NCBI RefSeq assembly: GCF_022867885.1
Contig: NZ_JALIFP010000001.1
Location: 62,001-126,000, forward strand
Length of the DNA stretch: 64,000 nt
Direction of reading: 5' to 3'
From: Lederbergia sp. NSJ-179
GTDB lineage: Bacteria; Bacillota; Bacilli; Bacillales; Bacillaceae_C
The position numbers and the translations under genes are program-made. Of the stretch, positions 1 through 8,286 are shown piece by piece (positions within the stretch are counted from its first letter, which is position 1; the number at the start of each line of letters is the position of its first letter). The notes under the pieces are model-generated. The model had not been told where the DNA came from. It did not search any database and was given only the letters and a program-made list of their open reading frames with translations.

Positions 1-25
1 GAAAAAACTGGTTATATTGACTTTT

Positions 26-61
26 ACTTATCGGAGCATTTTGGGGATTTCACCGATAAGT
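26..61. repeat. perfect 9-bp inverted repeat
   Basis: ACTTATCGG at 26-34 is repeated in reverse complement at 53-61 with an 18-nt loop. No T-tract follows on the plus strand, so a simple terminator is unlikely. It could be the end of an upstream repeat or an operator. The left context is cut off by the window. Confidence 0.5.
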
Positions 62-264
62 GAATATACAATTTGTTTAAAAATATTGACATTGTTTTAA
101 TTACTAATAGTAATTATAGATAACGCTTTCATTTAGTGTGATTCACGGTGGTTCTTCACCTTTTGGTTATGCTCAATAGCGATCCTATTCTAGATGAAGT
201 AGAAAGGAAAAACTTGGTGACCGTTTATGAAGCCTTACATACACTGATAGATGCTTATTTTCTA

Positions 265-386
265 TCCACGGTGGTCTAAAACCACCTACTTTTAGTAGTA
301 TATCTTTCAGTCGGCTTTAGCCGAAATTACTCGTTGGCGGTTTGTCCGCCTACGAAGAACCTCCGTACTTTAGTGCGGAGTGGTTT
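265..386. ncRNA. chain of five hairpins, possible structured RNA or IS200/IS605-type end
   Basis: Five consecutive stems are visible: 270-275/281-286, 286-290/294-298, 311-315/320-324, 336-340/346-350 and 361-368/373-380, the last with one G-U wobble. Two loops are TTTA and two others are TTT and TTTGT. The final hairpin followed by TGGTTTA recalls the subterminal hairpins and guide-RNA scaffolds at the ends of IS200/IS605 elements. No TnpA or TnpB coding sequence is beside it, so a remnant or a stand-alone RNA are both possible. Confidence 0.35.
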
Positions 387-448
387 AGTAAAATTAAATT
401 TAATGAATTTACCCTTTTTAAAATTTGATAACAATATTCCTTTTACAC

Positions 449-476
449 AAAAAATGGACAGCATTATCGCTGTCCA
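449..476 (-). terminator. terminator-like hairpin read on the minus strand
   Basis: TGGACAGC at 455-462 pairs perfectly with 469-476 around a 6-nt loop. Reading the minus strand the stem is followed by a run of six T, as in an intrinsic terminator; on the plus strand there is no T-run. No minus-strand gene is evident upstream of it. Confidence 0.45.
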
Positions 477-639
477 AAACATCTAGGGAGTTTAGGGGTA
501 TGGATCTAGATGTAGTATTAGTATTACCCACTGTATGGATAAATAAACCTTTTTTCAAAAAAACTGATCATTTGCCTAAAAGGTGAGAAAACTGCTATGA
601 TATGTAAGCAGAATGCTTGTGTAAAGGAGTGGAAATGAA

Positions 640-1077
640 TTGAGTATGGACTTTAATCTTTATATGAATGATGTTGTGACTCAGGCACGAGAAGATATGG
701 AAAGAGCAGGTTATACACAACTTACAACGCCTGAAGAGGTAGAAGAGCAGTTAACACAAAAAGGGACAACACTTGTCATGATTAATTCGGTTTGTGGATG
801 TGCCGGTGGAATTGCTCGTCCAGCAGCCGCCCATGCGATCCACTATGATAAACGTCCTGATCGACTTGTGACCGTATTTGCCGGACAAGATAAAGAAGCT
901 ACAGCAAAAGCACGCAGTTACTTTACCGACTATCCACCATCTTCTCCATCCTTTGCCTTGTTAAAAGACGGAAAAATATGCACGATGGTAGAAAGACATG
1001 AGATTGAAGGCCATGATCCAATGTCCGTTGTAAACAAACTACAACAATATTTCGATGAATATTGTGAAGAAGTTTGA
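640..1077 (+). CDS. brxB: bacilliredoxin BrxB (YqiW)
   Basis: 145-residue protein of the BrxA/BrxB (DUF1094) family, thioredoxin-like proteins that remove bacillithiol from S-bacillithiolated proteins in the cytoplasm. The family motif C52-G-C54 followed by AGGIARPAA is intact, and the C-terminal EYCEEV matches B. subtilis YqiW. I use the TTG at 640 because AAAGGAG lies 11 nt upstream; the ATG at 646 is the alternative. ypdA, encoding the bacillithiol disulfide reductase of the same pathway, is at the far end of the window. An intrinsic terminator follows at once. Confidence 0.96.
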   Translation: MSMDFNLYMNDVVTQAREDMERAGYTQLTTPEEVEEQLTQKGTTLVMINSVCGCAGGIARPAAAHAIHYDKRPDRLVTVFAGQDKEATAKARSYFTDYPPSSPSFALLKDGKICTMVERHEIEGHDPMSVVNKLQQYFDEYCEEV

Positions 1078-1085
1078 TCCTTATT

Positions 1086-1120
1086 CCCTAACATGTGTTT
1101 AACGCATATTAGGGTTTTTT
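1086..1120 (+). terminator. intrinsic terminator after brxB
   Basis: CCCTAA and TTAGGG (1086-1091/1109-1114) with an inner ATG/CAT pairing form the stem, followed by six T. Confidence 0.8.
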
Positions 1121-1201
1121 GTTTATATATATTCAATATAAATGCCGAGTGTATGGATGGTGTAACTCTAACACAAGCTAGAACTAAAAAGGGTGTTAGC
1201 G

Positions 1202-1705
1202 TTGAAAATAATGATGATCATTTTCCTTCTGCTCCATTCACCGTTTTGGCCGATGGATGCCACGCTATTACCGGGGGATTCGCTCATAATTGTCAATAAG
1301 CGTACCAATGAGCTCGCTTGGTTTGATGAAGGCCAAATGAAAATGATGACAAAGGTTGCGACTGGGAAAAACAAGGATTGGACACCGGAAGGCTTATTTA
1401 CGATTACGGTAAAAGCGAAAAACCCTTATTATCGAAAACTGAATATTCCTGGAGGAGATCCGCGTAATCCACTTGGTTCCAGATGGATTGGCTTCGATGC
1501 TAAAGGAACGAATGGTCGTATTTATGGATTGCATGGGACGAATCAGCCAAACTCAATCGGAAAATATATCTCTCAGGGATGTATTCGATTAGATAGAGAT
1601 CCCCTTGAACTTTTATATGATCAAATTTCGTTGGGAACAAAAATATTGGTCACAAATTCAACCTTATCATTTGAACAACTTGCCCAATCGCAAGGAGTAT
1701 TATAA
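1202..1705 (+). CDS. yqjB: L,D-transpeptidase (YkuD domain), YqjB-like
   Basis: 167-residue exported enzyme expected to cross-link or modify peptidoglycan through L,D-transpeptidation. A hydrophobic N-terminal segment (about residues 2-17) serves as signal or anchor. The YkuD signature is present: HGTN (His111) and, 15 residues on, SQGCIRL with catalytic Cys127. There is no LysM domain. I choose TTG 1202 because AAAGGGTG is about 7 nt upstream; GTG 1193 overlaps that Shine-Dalgarno and would add three residues. It is a single-gene unit between two terminators, in the position of B. subtilis yqjB. Confidence 0.88.
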   Translation: MKIMMIIFLLLHSPFWPMDATLLPGDSLIIVNKRTNELAWFDEGQMKMMTKVATGKNKDWTPEGLFTITVKAKNPYYRKLNIPGGDPRNPLGSRWIGFDAKGTNGRIYGLHGTNQPNSIGKYISQGCIRLDRDPLELLYDQISLGTKILVTNSTLSFEQLAQSQGVL

Positions 1706-1740
1706 AAGGTGAGGTACACAAAATGTCCTCACCTTTCTTC
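1706..1740 (+). terminator. intrinsic terminator after the L,D-transpeptidase
   Basis: AAAGGTGAGG and CCTCACCTTT form a 10-bp stem directly after the stop codon, followed by a T-rich stretch. Confidence 0.75.
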
Positions 1741-1795
1741 AAAGGGAAGAAAGTATAAGTTTTTTAGATATATCTTTTTGAGCTAAGGCTTTTGA

Positions 1796-1917
1796 TGTCT
1801 AGCTCCAGGCGCCATCGGCTCGAGGTCAAATAACCTGAGCTAATGAAAGGCAAAGAACGCCTTTCTTTGGCTCAGAACATTTGCTTGTCGCCGATAGGCG
1901 GGCGCCTTGCGCTTTTC
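1796..1917. repeat. long imperfect palindromic intergenic repeat
   Basis: About 120 nt that can fold end to end. Outer stem: 1808-1819 (GGCGCC then ATCGGC) with 1890-1895 and 1901-1906. Inner stem: CTGAGC 1835-1840 with 1870-1875, and GAAAGGC 1845-1851 with 1859-1865. The flanks (GTCTAGCTCCAG on the left, CTTGCGCTTTT on the right) are those I remember from an intergenic repeat common in Bacillus and Geobacillus genomes. A degenerate relative may lie at 10250-10311. Function unknown; it could be a RNA structure or a miniature mobile element. Confidence 0.65.
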
Positions 1918-1920
1918 TTA

Positions 1921-2013
1921 TTACAAAAATGATAGTCCCGCTATAATGGTTGTAGCAATCATAGAAAAGAGCATGAGATAAACTACGATTTTTTGGAGTT
2001 TTTTATTGGACAT
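1921..2013 (-). CDS. prli42: stressosome-associated miniprotein Prli42
   Basis: 30-residue single-pass membrane protein. The N-terminus MSNKKLQKIVVYLM and the hydrophobic tail ending GLSFL match the Prli42 family, described in Listeria as anchoring the stressosome at the membrane and conserved in Firmicutes. GAGGTG lies 8 nt upstream of the ATG (revcomp of 2011-2013), and the TAA is at 1921-1923. The gene is transcribed away from yqjE and towards the palindromic repeat. Confidence 0.85.
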   Translation of the reverse strand: MSNKKLQKIVVYLMLFSMIATTIIAGLSFL

Positions 2014-2188
2014 TTCTCAGCACCTCATCGTTATTACTTTATCTACATTTTAGCCGGAAATACAAAAGGATACAAGCGTATTCTTTTAAATAATAAGTAG
2101 TTTCATTTGCCTTTATGTACATAAATAGTGTTAAAATTGTTGTATATACAAAAATTTCATAAGGACAGTTTTGGAGGTATTAGTGATT

Positions 2189-3310
2189 ATGGTAAACAAT
2201 GAACGAATAGTAAATGAATTTTTAGAGCTGGTACAAATTGATTCAGAAACAACGCAAGAAGCTGAGATGGCTCAAGCATTAAAAGAAAAATTTTCAGATC
2301 TTGGTCTTGAGGTATTGGAAGATGACACGATGGAGCAAACGGGGCATGGTGCAGGAAATTTAATCTGTACATTAAAGGGAAATAAACAAGGAGTAGATCC
2401 GATCTATTTCACCTGTCATATGGATACAGTTGTTCCAGGAAAAGGAATTAAGCCAACAATTAAGGATGGTTATGTTGTAACAGATGGAACAACTATTTTG
2501 GGGGCAGATGATAAAGCCGGGATCTCTGCCTTGTTAGAGGCCATTCGTGTGCTTCAAGAACAAAATATCGAGCATGGTGATATCCAATTCATTATTACAG
2601 TAGGAGAAGAATCAGGTTTGGTAGGGGCAAAAGCATTGGATCCAAAACTCTTACAAGCTAAATATGGATTTGCCCTTGATAGTGATGAAAAGGTAGGAAA
2701 TATCATTGTTGCGGCCCCAACTCAAGCAAAAATTACAACCCATATATATGGAAAAACGGCTCATGCTGGAGTGGCGCCTGAAAAAGGAGTTTCAGCGATT
2801 ACGATTGCAGCAAAAGCCGTTGCAAAAATGCCATTAGGGAGAATTGACGAGGAAACGACAGCAAATATTGGCCGGTTTGAAGGGGGAAAGGCAACAAATA
2901 TTGTCGCAGATGAAGTATTTGTATTAGCTGAAGCACGCTCTCTTGTACCTGAGAAAATGGAAGCGCAAGTGGAAGCGATGAAAAGTGCTTTTGAAGAAAC
3001 AGCTAAAGAAATGGGTGGATCTGCCGATACAGTTATTGACATTATGTACCCTGGATTTAAATATTCCGATGGGGATCTTGTCGTAGAAATAGCGAAAAAG
3101 GCAGCCAAAAAAGTGGGGCGTGAACCAAAACTATTACAAAGTGGCGGAGGCAGTGATGCGAATGTTTTCGCAGGCTTTGATATTCCTACAGTCAATTTAG
3201 CTGTCGGTTATGAAGAGATTCATACAACCAATGAAAAAATGCCGATAGAAGAATTAAGTAAATTAGCAGAAATCACAGTAGCCATTATTGAGGAAGTAGC
3301 TAGTCGTTAG
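2189..3310 (+). CDS. yqjE: M20 family metallopeptidase YqjE (PepT-like)
   Basis: 373-residue cytoplasmic zinc peptidase of the M20 family, resembling tripeptidase T. Metal and catalytic motifs are in place: HMDTV (His77, Asp79), GADDK (Asp107), GEESG (Glu140/141), ALDSD (Asp164/166) and a late GYEEIHTTNE histidine. The dimerisation (lid) domain lies between about residues 175 and 280. I take ATG 2189: GGAGG is 11 nt upstream, while the in-frame TTG at 2171 overlaps that site. Close to full length with B. subtilis YqjE. Monocistronic, followed by a terminator. Confidence 0.95.
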   Translation: MVNNERIVNEFLELVQIDSETTQEAEMAQALKEKFSDLGLEVLEDDTMEQTGHGAGNLICTLKGNKQGVDPIYFTCHMDTVVPGKGIKPTIKDGYVVTDGTTILGADDKAGISALLEAIRVLQEQNIEHGDIQFIITVGEESGLVGAKALDPKLLQAKYGFALDSDEKVGNIIVAAPTQAKITTHIYGKTAHAGVAPEKGVSAITIAAKAVAKMPLGRIDEETTANIGRFEGGKATNIVADEVFVLAEARSLVPEKMEAQVEAMKSAFEETAKEMGGSADTVIDIMYPGFKYSDGDLVVEIAKKAAKKVGREPKLLQSGGGSDANVFAGFDIPTVNLAVGYEEIHTTNEKMPIEELSKLAEITVAIIEEVASR

Positions 3311-3324
3311 ACTTTGGGAATAGG

Positions 3325-3358
3325 AGGACGGCTGAGTTATCCACCGTCCTTTATTTCT
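3325..3358 (+). terminator. intrinsic terminator after yqjE
   Basis: AGGACGG 3325-3331 pairs with CCGTCCT 3344-3350, followed by TTATTTCTT. Confidence 0.75.
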
Positions 3359-3416
3359 TGGCCGTTGTGATCTACATCCTATACGCCTTCTGTTGATGAA
3401 AGGATTGTGAAGAAAA

Positions 3417-3887
3417 GTGTCCATAACAGCCGTTATTTTTAATGCAGGGAAAGAAGAATATGCCATTCCTGTGCAGTATGTCGTTTCTATTGACAAGATA
3501 GAAAAAATCGATCCGACTCCTCATTTACCTGTGTATATGAGGGGGGTAGTCAAGTCAAGGGGAGAGTCTATTCCCGTCTTAGACCTCGCAACCATTTTAT
3601 ATGAAAGCGTAACCCCAATGGATATGGAGGCACGTTTACTCGTTATTGATACGGAGGAGCTTTCATATGGATTATTTGTTCATGAAGCAAAAGAAATTTT
3701 AGAAATTCCTTCTGACACACTGCGGCAAGTGGAACTTGTTTCCTATCAGAAAACAAAGTATTTCTCTTCTATAGCCATTTTACAAGATCGATTGATTACC
3801 ATGATTGATCCAGTGGAATTGCTCCATGTATTAGATGGTCTGAAGGAAATCAAAGATTATATGGTCGAACTACGACAGGAAGCATAA
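3417..3887 (+). CDS. CheW-like domain protein
   Basis: 156 residues consisting of one CheW domain (about 3-145), the SH3-like fold that couples chemoreceptors to CheA. Recognisable parts are the first strand (FNAGKEEYAIPV), YMRGVVKSRGESIPVLDL, where most family members have the RG..G..IPV core, and the late ILQDRLITMIDPVELL. It has no receiver domain, so it is not CheV. Start is GTG with a modest AAAGG 13 nt upstream. B. subtilis does not have cheW here; a stand-alone adaptor away from the che operon suggests an accessory or divergent role. Confidence 0.85.
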   Translation: MSITAVIFNAGKEEYAIPVQYVVSIDKIEKIDPTPHLPVYMRGVVKSRGESIPVLDLATILYESVTPMDMEARLLVIDTEELSYGLFVHEAKEILEIPSDTLRQVELVSYQKTKYFSSIAILQDRLITMIDPVELLHVLDGLKEIKDYMVELRQEA

Positions 3888-3920
3888 TCGCGTACTTTCT
3901 TTATTTAGAGGATGATAAAT

Positions 3921-5111
3921 GTGCAACAGTTCTATCCTAAAAAAGGACGAGTTATTTTGCATGTGGATATGAATAGCTTCTTCGCTTCTGTAGAGATGGC
4001 CTATGATCCATCATTGAAAGGCAAGCCTTTAGCTATTGCCGGAGATGAAAAACAAAGGAGGGGAATCGTTGTCACCTGCAGTTATGAGGCTCGGAAATTT
4101 GGTGTGAAAACGCCCATGCCCCTCTGGGAGGCGAAAAAGCTTTGTCCAGAATTAACGGTGAGAAAACCGAATTTCGATCGTTACCGAAAGGCCTCCCAAG
4201 CGATGTTTGAAGTATTACGAAATATTTCTGATCTAGTGGAGCCGGTTTCGATTGATGAAGGATATATAGACATCACAGCTTGTCAAGAACTGGGAAATCC
4301 AATGGAAATAGCTGATCGCATTCAACGGAGTTTACTCAATCAGCTCGATTTACCCTGTAGTATCGGCATTGCTCCGAATAAGTTTTTAGCCAAAATGGCT
4401 TCGGATATGAAAAAGCCACTTGGGATTACAATTTTACGCAAAAGAGATGTACCCCATATACTTTGGCCATTGCCTGTCGTTGAAATGCATGGGATTGGTG
4501 AAAAAACCGCCATGAAACTGGAAGCTATTCACATCCATACAATTGGCGACTTAGCTAGAGCAAATGATATACAGCTCCGTGCCTCCCTGGGTATTCGCGG
4601 ATTACAGTTGAAGGAACGTGCGAATGGAAGGGACACGCGTGCGGTGGATCCAGAAGCAGCGGCAGAAAATAAAAGTGTAGGAAATTCTGTGACCTTGCCA
4701 AAAGACCTTGCGATTCAAGCTGAGTTGCTTTCTGTGCTTGATAAATTATCTAAAAGTGTGTCAGAAAGAATGAAAAGAAAAGGCTATTTAACGATGAATG
4801 TGGCGATTACCATTCGTTACAAGGATAGAAAGACCATTACAAGAGGGAGAAAATTACGGAATCCACTGATCAAGGCTGAAGATATTTTCCGGGAGGCAAA
4901 AAGCTTATTTATTGTCAACTGGAATGGTGATCCTGTTCGACTCCTCGGTATTACGGGTATGGATCTAGTGGAAGAAGACCAAGCCTATGAACAGTTAAAC
5001 CTTTTTACATTTGAAAAAGCGGCTAAAAGTGAGCCGCTTCACGAAGTAATAAATCAACTTCGGGATAAATATGGAAAGTCCGTCCTGAAAAGAGGAAAGG
5101 ATATAAAGTGA
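3921..5111 (+). CDS. dinB: DNA polymerase IV, PolYA/DinB (YqjH)
   Basis: 396-residue Y-family translesion polymerase. Palm carboxylates are Asp16 (HVDMNSFFASVE) and Asp112-Glu113 (SIDEGYID); a helix-hairpin-helix segment (HGIGEKTAMKLEAI) and a little-finger domain follow. The C-terminal QLNLF (about 358-362) is a beta-clamp binding peptide. I take GTG 3921, nine nt after AGAGG; the ATG at 3912 abuts that site. It follows the CheW-like gene by 33 nt and converges on yueI. A second Y-polymerase (PolYB) lies at 12.2-13.5 kb. Confidence 0.96.
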   Translation: MQQFYPKKGRVILHVDMNSFFASVEMAYDPSLKGKPLAIAGDEKQRRGIVVTCSYEARKFGVKTPMPLWEAKKLCPELTVRKPNFDRYRKASQAMFEVLRNISDLVEPVSIDEGYIDITACQELGNPMEIADRIQRSLLNQLDLPCSIGIAPNKFLAKMASDMKKPLGITILRKRDVPHILWPLPVVEMHGIGEKTAMKLEAIHIHTIGDLARANDIQLRASLGIRGLQLKERANGRDTRAVDPEAAAENKSVGNSVTLPKDLAIQAELLSVLDKLSKSVSERMKRKGYLTMNVAITIRYKDRKTITRGRKLRNPLIKAEDIFREAKSLFIVNWNGDPVRLLGITGMDLVEEDQAYEQLNLFTFEKAAKSEPLHEVINQLRDKYGKSVLKRGKDIK

Positions 5112-5126
5112 AACAGTGGGTTTCCT

Positions 5127-5573
5127 TTATTTTTTAAAAAATCCTTTTATTCCCGATAAAATACCCTTTTTCTTTTTCAAGGGCGGCTGAATGGGCTGCT
5201 CCTTTTTTGGAGAAATATAAATGTCTTCTTTATCAATGGCATAGTCATAGGTAAGGACCAGTCCAATATCGGTTACATGCGTACGGTTTGTGACAATGGA
5301 AAAGGAAAGATGATTCTTTGTGGCCATGGCTATATAGTCGGATAAATACGTATAATCTAAGTCCCCATTTAACAGTAAGGTTGCTTCAGGATGTTCCTTC
5401 ATCAATTGTACAACTTCAGGATAGGTCCCTTTCTCCATTACCTGACCCTTTGTCAAGGCTACTACGATTCTTTCTCTTAAGGTACCAAGAAACTTTTTAC
5501 GCTCTTCGGGTTTTGTTTGCTTTTCCCCGTACATTCCTTTTTCTAAATAATCGTCTATATTTGATCTATCCAT
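5127..5573 (-). CDS. yueI: YueI family protein (DUF1694)
   Basis: 148-residue soluble protein of unknown biochemical role. The YLEKGMYGEKQTKPEERKKFLGTLRERI start and the LTYDYAID/ED segment are typical of YueI. The C-terminal 25 residues are lysine-rich (PLKKKKGILSGIKGFFKK). GGAGG sits 8 nt before ATG 5573, which decides the start against the upstream GTG. It converges with dinB and is followed upstream by zwf in the same orientation after a hairpin. Confidence 0.88.
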   Translation of the reverse strand: MDRSNIDDYLEKGMYGEKQTKPEERKKFLGTLRERIVVALTKGQVMEKGTYPEVVQLMKEHPEATLLLNGDLDYTYLSDYIAMATKNHLSFSIVTNRTHVTDIGLVLTYDYAIDKEDIYISPKKEQPIQPPLKKKKGILSGIKGFFKK

Positions 5574-5615
5574 GGCAAACACCTCCGCGATACTATATTC
5601 GTAAAGATGCTTGAC

Positions 5616-5670
5616 TGTTAATGGGGAGAGGAGAGGGACTGGATTCCGCGCTCTCCCTCTTCCATTAACA
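5616..5670 (-). terminator. hairpin immediately after zwf
   Basis: TGTTAATGG at 5616-5624 is complementary to 5662-5670, extended by an imperfect purine/pyrimidine stem (GAGAGG against CTCTCC). It begins one base after the zwf stop codon. No strong T-run follows, so it may act as an RNA-stabilising hairpin as well as a terminator. Confidence 0.55.
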
Positions 5671-5671
5671 A

Positions 5672-7162
5672 TCAGTTTTCATCGGTCGTGACAGGCCACC
5701 ATGAGAATCCATCTTTTTCTAGTAATTGGTCAGCCTCTTTTGGCCCCATTGTCCCAGAAGCATAATTTGGAAAGTTAGCTTTATGAGCTTCCCATACACG
5801 ACTAATTTTATCGACAAAGTTCCAAGATAATGCGACCTCGTCCCAATGTGTAAAGTTCGTTGCGTCACCGCGTAAACAGTCATGAAGAAGTTTTTCATAA
5901 GCTTCTGGAGTATTGTAACCGGCGATATCATTCGTTGAGAAATCCAATTTCACTGGTGTTGTCTCCATGGATTGACCCGTGTTTTTTGCATTCAAATGCA
6001 AGCTGATTCCTTCTTCCGGTTGGATATGAATCACAAGTAGGTTGGGAGCCAATTTTTCATCTGAACTATAATATAGATTCATCGGTACATCTTTAAATTG
6101 GATAATGATCTTAGTCGATTTCGTTGTCATCCGTTTACCTGTGCGAATGTAAAAGGGAACACCAGCCCAGCGAAAATTATCAATCATTAGTTTCCCAGCT
6201 ACAAAAGTGGCTGTATTCGAGTCCGGGTGAACATTCATTTCTTCACGATATCCAAGGGCCGGTTGATCGGTATTTTCACTTGGACCATATTGTCCACGGA
6301 CAAAATAGTTTTCAACCTCTTCATCCTTCATTGGTTTTAAGGCTCTTAGAACTTTTACTTTTTCGCTTCGGATTTCCTGAGGAGTCAATCGAATAGGCGG
6401 TTCCATGGCTAGTAGAGCGACCATTTGCAACATATGATTTTGCACCATATCCCTTAAGGCCCCACTATTTTCATAATACCCGCCACGTTCTTCAACCCCT
6501 AACACTTCACTTGAGGTCACTTGAATGTTAGAAATAAAACGATTATTCCAGAGAGGTTCGAAAATGGCATTCGCAAACCGAATGACTTCGATATTTTGGA
6601 CCATTTCTTTTCCAAGATAATGATCAATCCGGTAAATATCATTTTCATCGAACACACTTCTAATTTGGTTGTTTAACTCTTTGGCAGATTCTAAATCATG
6701 CCCAAATGGTTTTTCAATGACAAGTCTATGGAATCCGTCTGTATCCGTTAAACCATCTTTTTTTAGATGCTCCGCAATCGTTCCGAAAAATTCGGGTGCC
6801 ATCGCAAGATAGAAAATCCGATTGCCCTGTAAGGAATATTTCTGATCGAGATCGCTAGCTAGATCTTTTAGTTTTATGTAAGAGGATGAATCTGATACAT
6901 CATGTGGTTGATAATAAAAATGAGCAATAAAATCTTCCACATCTTTCGCTTCTGGGATAGAGGAAAGAACAGAATCCTTTACATGTGCTCTTAATATTTC
7001 ATTCGTCCAAGGTCGTCTGGCAACACCAATAACAGCAAAATGTTCGGCTAGCTTGCCCCTTGTAAAAAGATGATAGAGGGAAGGGTATAGCTTTCTTTTT
7101 GCTAAATCACCTGTTGCTCCAAAAATAACGATCAAGGATGCAGGAGTTTCTGATTGAATCAT
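5672..7162 (-). CDS. zwf: glucose-6-phosphate 1-dehydrogenase
   Basis: 496-residue enzyme that oxidises glucose 6-phosphate to 6-phosphogluconolactone, feeding the pentose phosphate pathway and NADPH pool. The dinucleotide motif GATGDLAKRK (15-24) and the active-site RIDHYLGK (178-185) are intact. Length is normal. GAGG is 8 nt upstream of the ATG. In B. subtilis the neighbouring 6-phosphogluconate dehydrogenase gene (yqjI) lies between dinB and zwf; here it is missing and yueI occupies the interval. Divergent from rnz. Confidence 0.97.
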   Translation of the reverse strand: MIQSETPASLIVIFGATGDLAKRKLYPSLYHLFTRGKLAEHFAVIGVARRPWTNEILRAHVKDSVLSSIPEAKDVEDFIAHFYYQPHDVSDSSSYIKLKDLASDLDQKYSLQGNRIFYLAMAPEFFGTIAEHLKKDGLTDTDGFHRLVIEKPFGHDLESAKELNNQIRSVFDENDIYRIDHYLGKEMVQNIEVIRFANAIFEPLWNNRFISNIQVTSSEVLGVEERGGYYENSGALRDMVQNHMLQMVALLAMEPPIRLTPQEIRSEKVKVLRALKPMKDEEVENYFVRGQYGPSENTDQPALGYREEMNVHPDSNTATFVAGKLMIDNFRWAGVPFYIRTGKRMTTKSTKIIIQFKDVPMNLYYSSDEKLAPNLLVIHIQPEEGISLHLNAKNTGQSMETTPVKLDFSTNDIAGYNTPEAYEKLLHDCLRGDATNFTHWDEVALSWNFVDKISRVWEAHKANFPNYASGTMGPKEADQLLEKDGFSWWPVTTDEN

Positions 7163-7240
7163 TTTGTTAACCTCGCTTTTCTATAGGGAGTTCCCTATTA
7201 TTATTTTATCAATTTTGTTCGAAAAACACGAATGTTGAAG

Positions 7241-7269
7241 CAAGGATTTGCAAATTCCATGAATCCTTG
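7241..7269. promoter_or_regulatory. 8-bp inverted repeat in the zwf-rnz divergent promoter region
   Basis: CAAGGATT (7241-7248) and AATCCTTG (7262-7269) form a perfect dyad with a 13-nt spacer midway between two divergent genes. It could be an operator for either gene. No known consensus fits that I recognise. Confidence 0.35.
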
Positions 7270-7319
7270 TCCATAATATGGATAATAAACGAAATAAAAT
7301 AATGATTTGGGGGTCCGGA

Positions 7320-8249
7320 ATGGAACTATTATTTCTAGGAACAGGAGCCGGTGTTCCTGCTAAACATCGCAATGTTTCATCACTTGCATTGATGCTGCTT
7401 CAAGAAAGAAATGCTGTTTGGCTTTTCGATTGTGGGGAAGCAACCCAACATCAAATATTGCAAACTTCTTTAAAGCCAGGAAAAATTGAAAAAATTTTTA
7501 TTTCTCATTTGCATGGCGATCATATTTTTGGTTTGCCCGGCCTATTAGGAAGTCGTTCTTTTCAAGGGGGTTTATCTGAACTAACCGTTTATGGGCCAAA
7601 AGGGATTCAGGAATTTATCGAAACCGCGCTTAGGGTGAGCCAAACGCGCCTACGGTATCCTTTAACCATTGTCGAAATAGAAGAAGGGATCATTTTTGAA
7701 GATGATCAATTTCTTGTAGAAACCGCGCTTTTAGACCACGGTATTTCGAGTTTCGGTTTTAGAATAACAGAACAGGATAAACCAGGAAAACTTGATTCTG
7801 AACAACTGAAGGCGGATGGCATTCAGCCAGGCCCGATCTATAAAAAATTAAAAATGGGTGAAACCGTTGAATTAGATACTGGTAAAATAGTGTCTGGCTT
7901 AGATTATTTAGGCCCTGATATAAAGGGCCGGGTAGTAACAATTCTTGGAGATACACGGCCATGTGAAAATGCCCTTAAACTGGCTTCAAAAGCAGACCTA
8001 TTAATCCATGAAGCCACTTTCGCCGCTGGCAATGAGAAAATGGCTGCTGAATATTTTCACTCGACTACAACACAGGCAGCAACTTTAGCTAAACAGGCAG
8101 ATGTTCGAGAACTAATACTAAATCATATTAGTTCTCGGTATTTAAAGGCAGAATGGGATCAGCTTGTTGAAGAAGCGAAATCCATTTTCCCTCATACCCA
8201 ACTGTCCAGAGATTTTTCTCAAATGACGATTGCCCCCCATAAAACATAA
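7320..8249 (+). CDS. rnz: ribonuclease Z
   Basis: 309-residue beta-lactamase-fold endonuclease that trims the 3' end of tRNA precursors lacking an encoded CCA. The zinc motif SHLHGDH (His63, His65, Asp67, His68), the flexible-arm region and the late LGDTRPC, HEATF and HISSRY ligands are all present. ATG 7320 ([15 protein letters not shown]) matches the family start; the longer reading frame from 7278 has no Shine-Dalgarno. Its last codons take part in a convergent hairpin (about 8230-8265) facing namA. Confidence 0.97.
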   Translation: MELLFLGTGAGVPAKHRNVSSLALMLLQERNAVWLFDCGEATQHQILQTSLKPGKIEKIFISHLHGDHIFGLPGLLGSRSFQGGLSELTVYGPKGIQEFIETALRVSQTRLRYPLTIVEIEEGIIFEDDQFLVETALLDHGISSFGFRITEQDKPGKLDSEQLKADGIQPGPIYKKLKMGETVELDTGKIVSGLDYLGPDIKGRVVTILGDTRPCENALKLASKADLLIHEATFAAGNEKMAAEYFHSTTTQAATLAKQADVRELILNHISSRYLKAEWDQLVEEAKSIFPHTQLSRDFSQMTIAPHKT

Positions 8250-8286
8250 GGATGGGTGGGCAATCGCTACTTAATAGACATTTCTT

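Larger units (their letters stand above)
1..639. other. 639-bp leading intergenic region
   Basis: No gene could be supported here. It contains a perfect 9-bp inverted repeat (26-34 with 53-61), a chain of five short hairpins (270-380) and an 8-bp terminator-like hairpin (455-476). A 36-codon ORF (169-279, +) has no ribosome binding site and ends inside the first hairpin, so it is not called. The promoter of the gene at 640 should lie in 480-620. Confidence 0.6.

Noticed and set aside
169-279. 36-codon plus-strand ORF in the leading intergenic region
   Set aside because: No ribosome binding site, stop inside a hairpin loop and no recognisable similarity.
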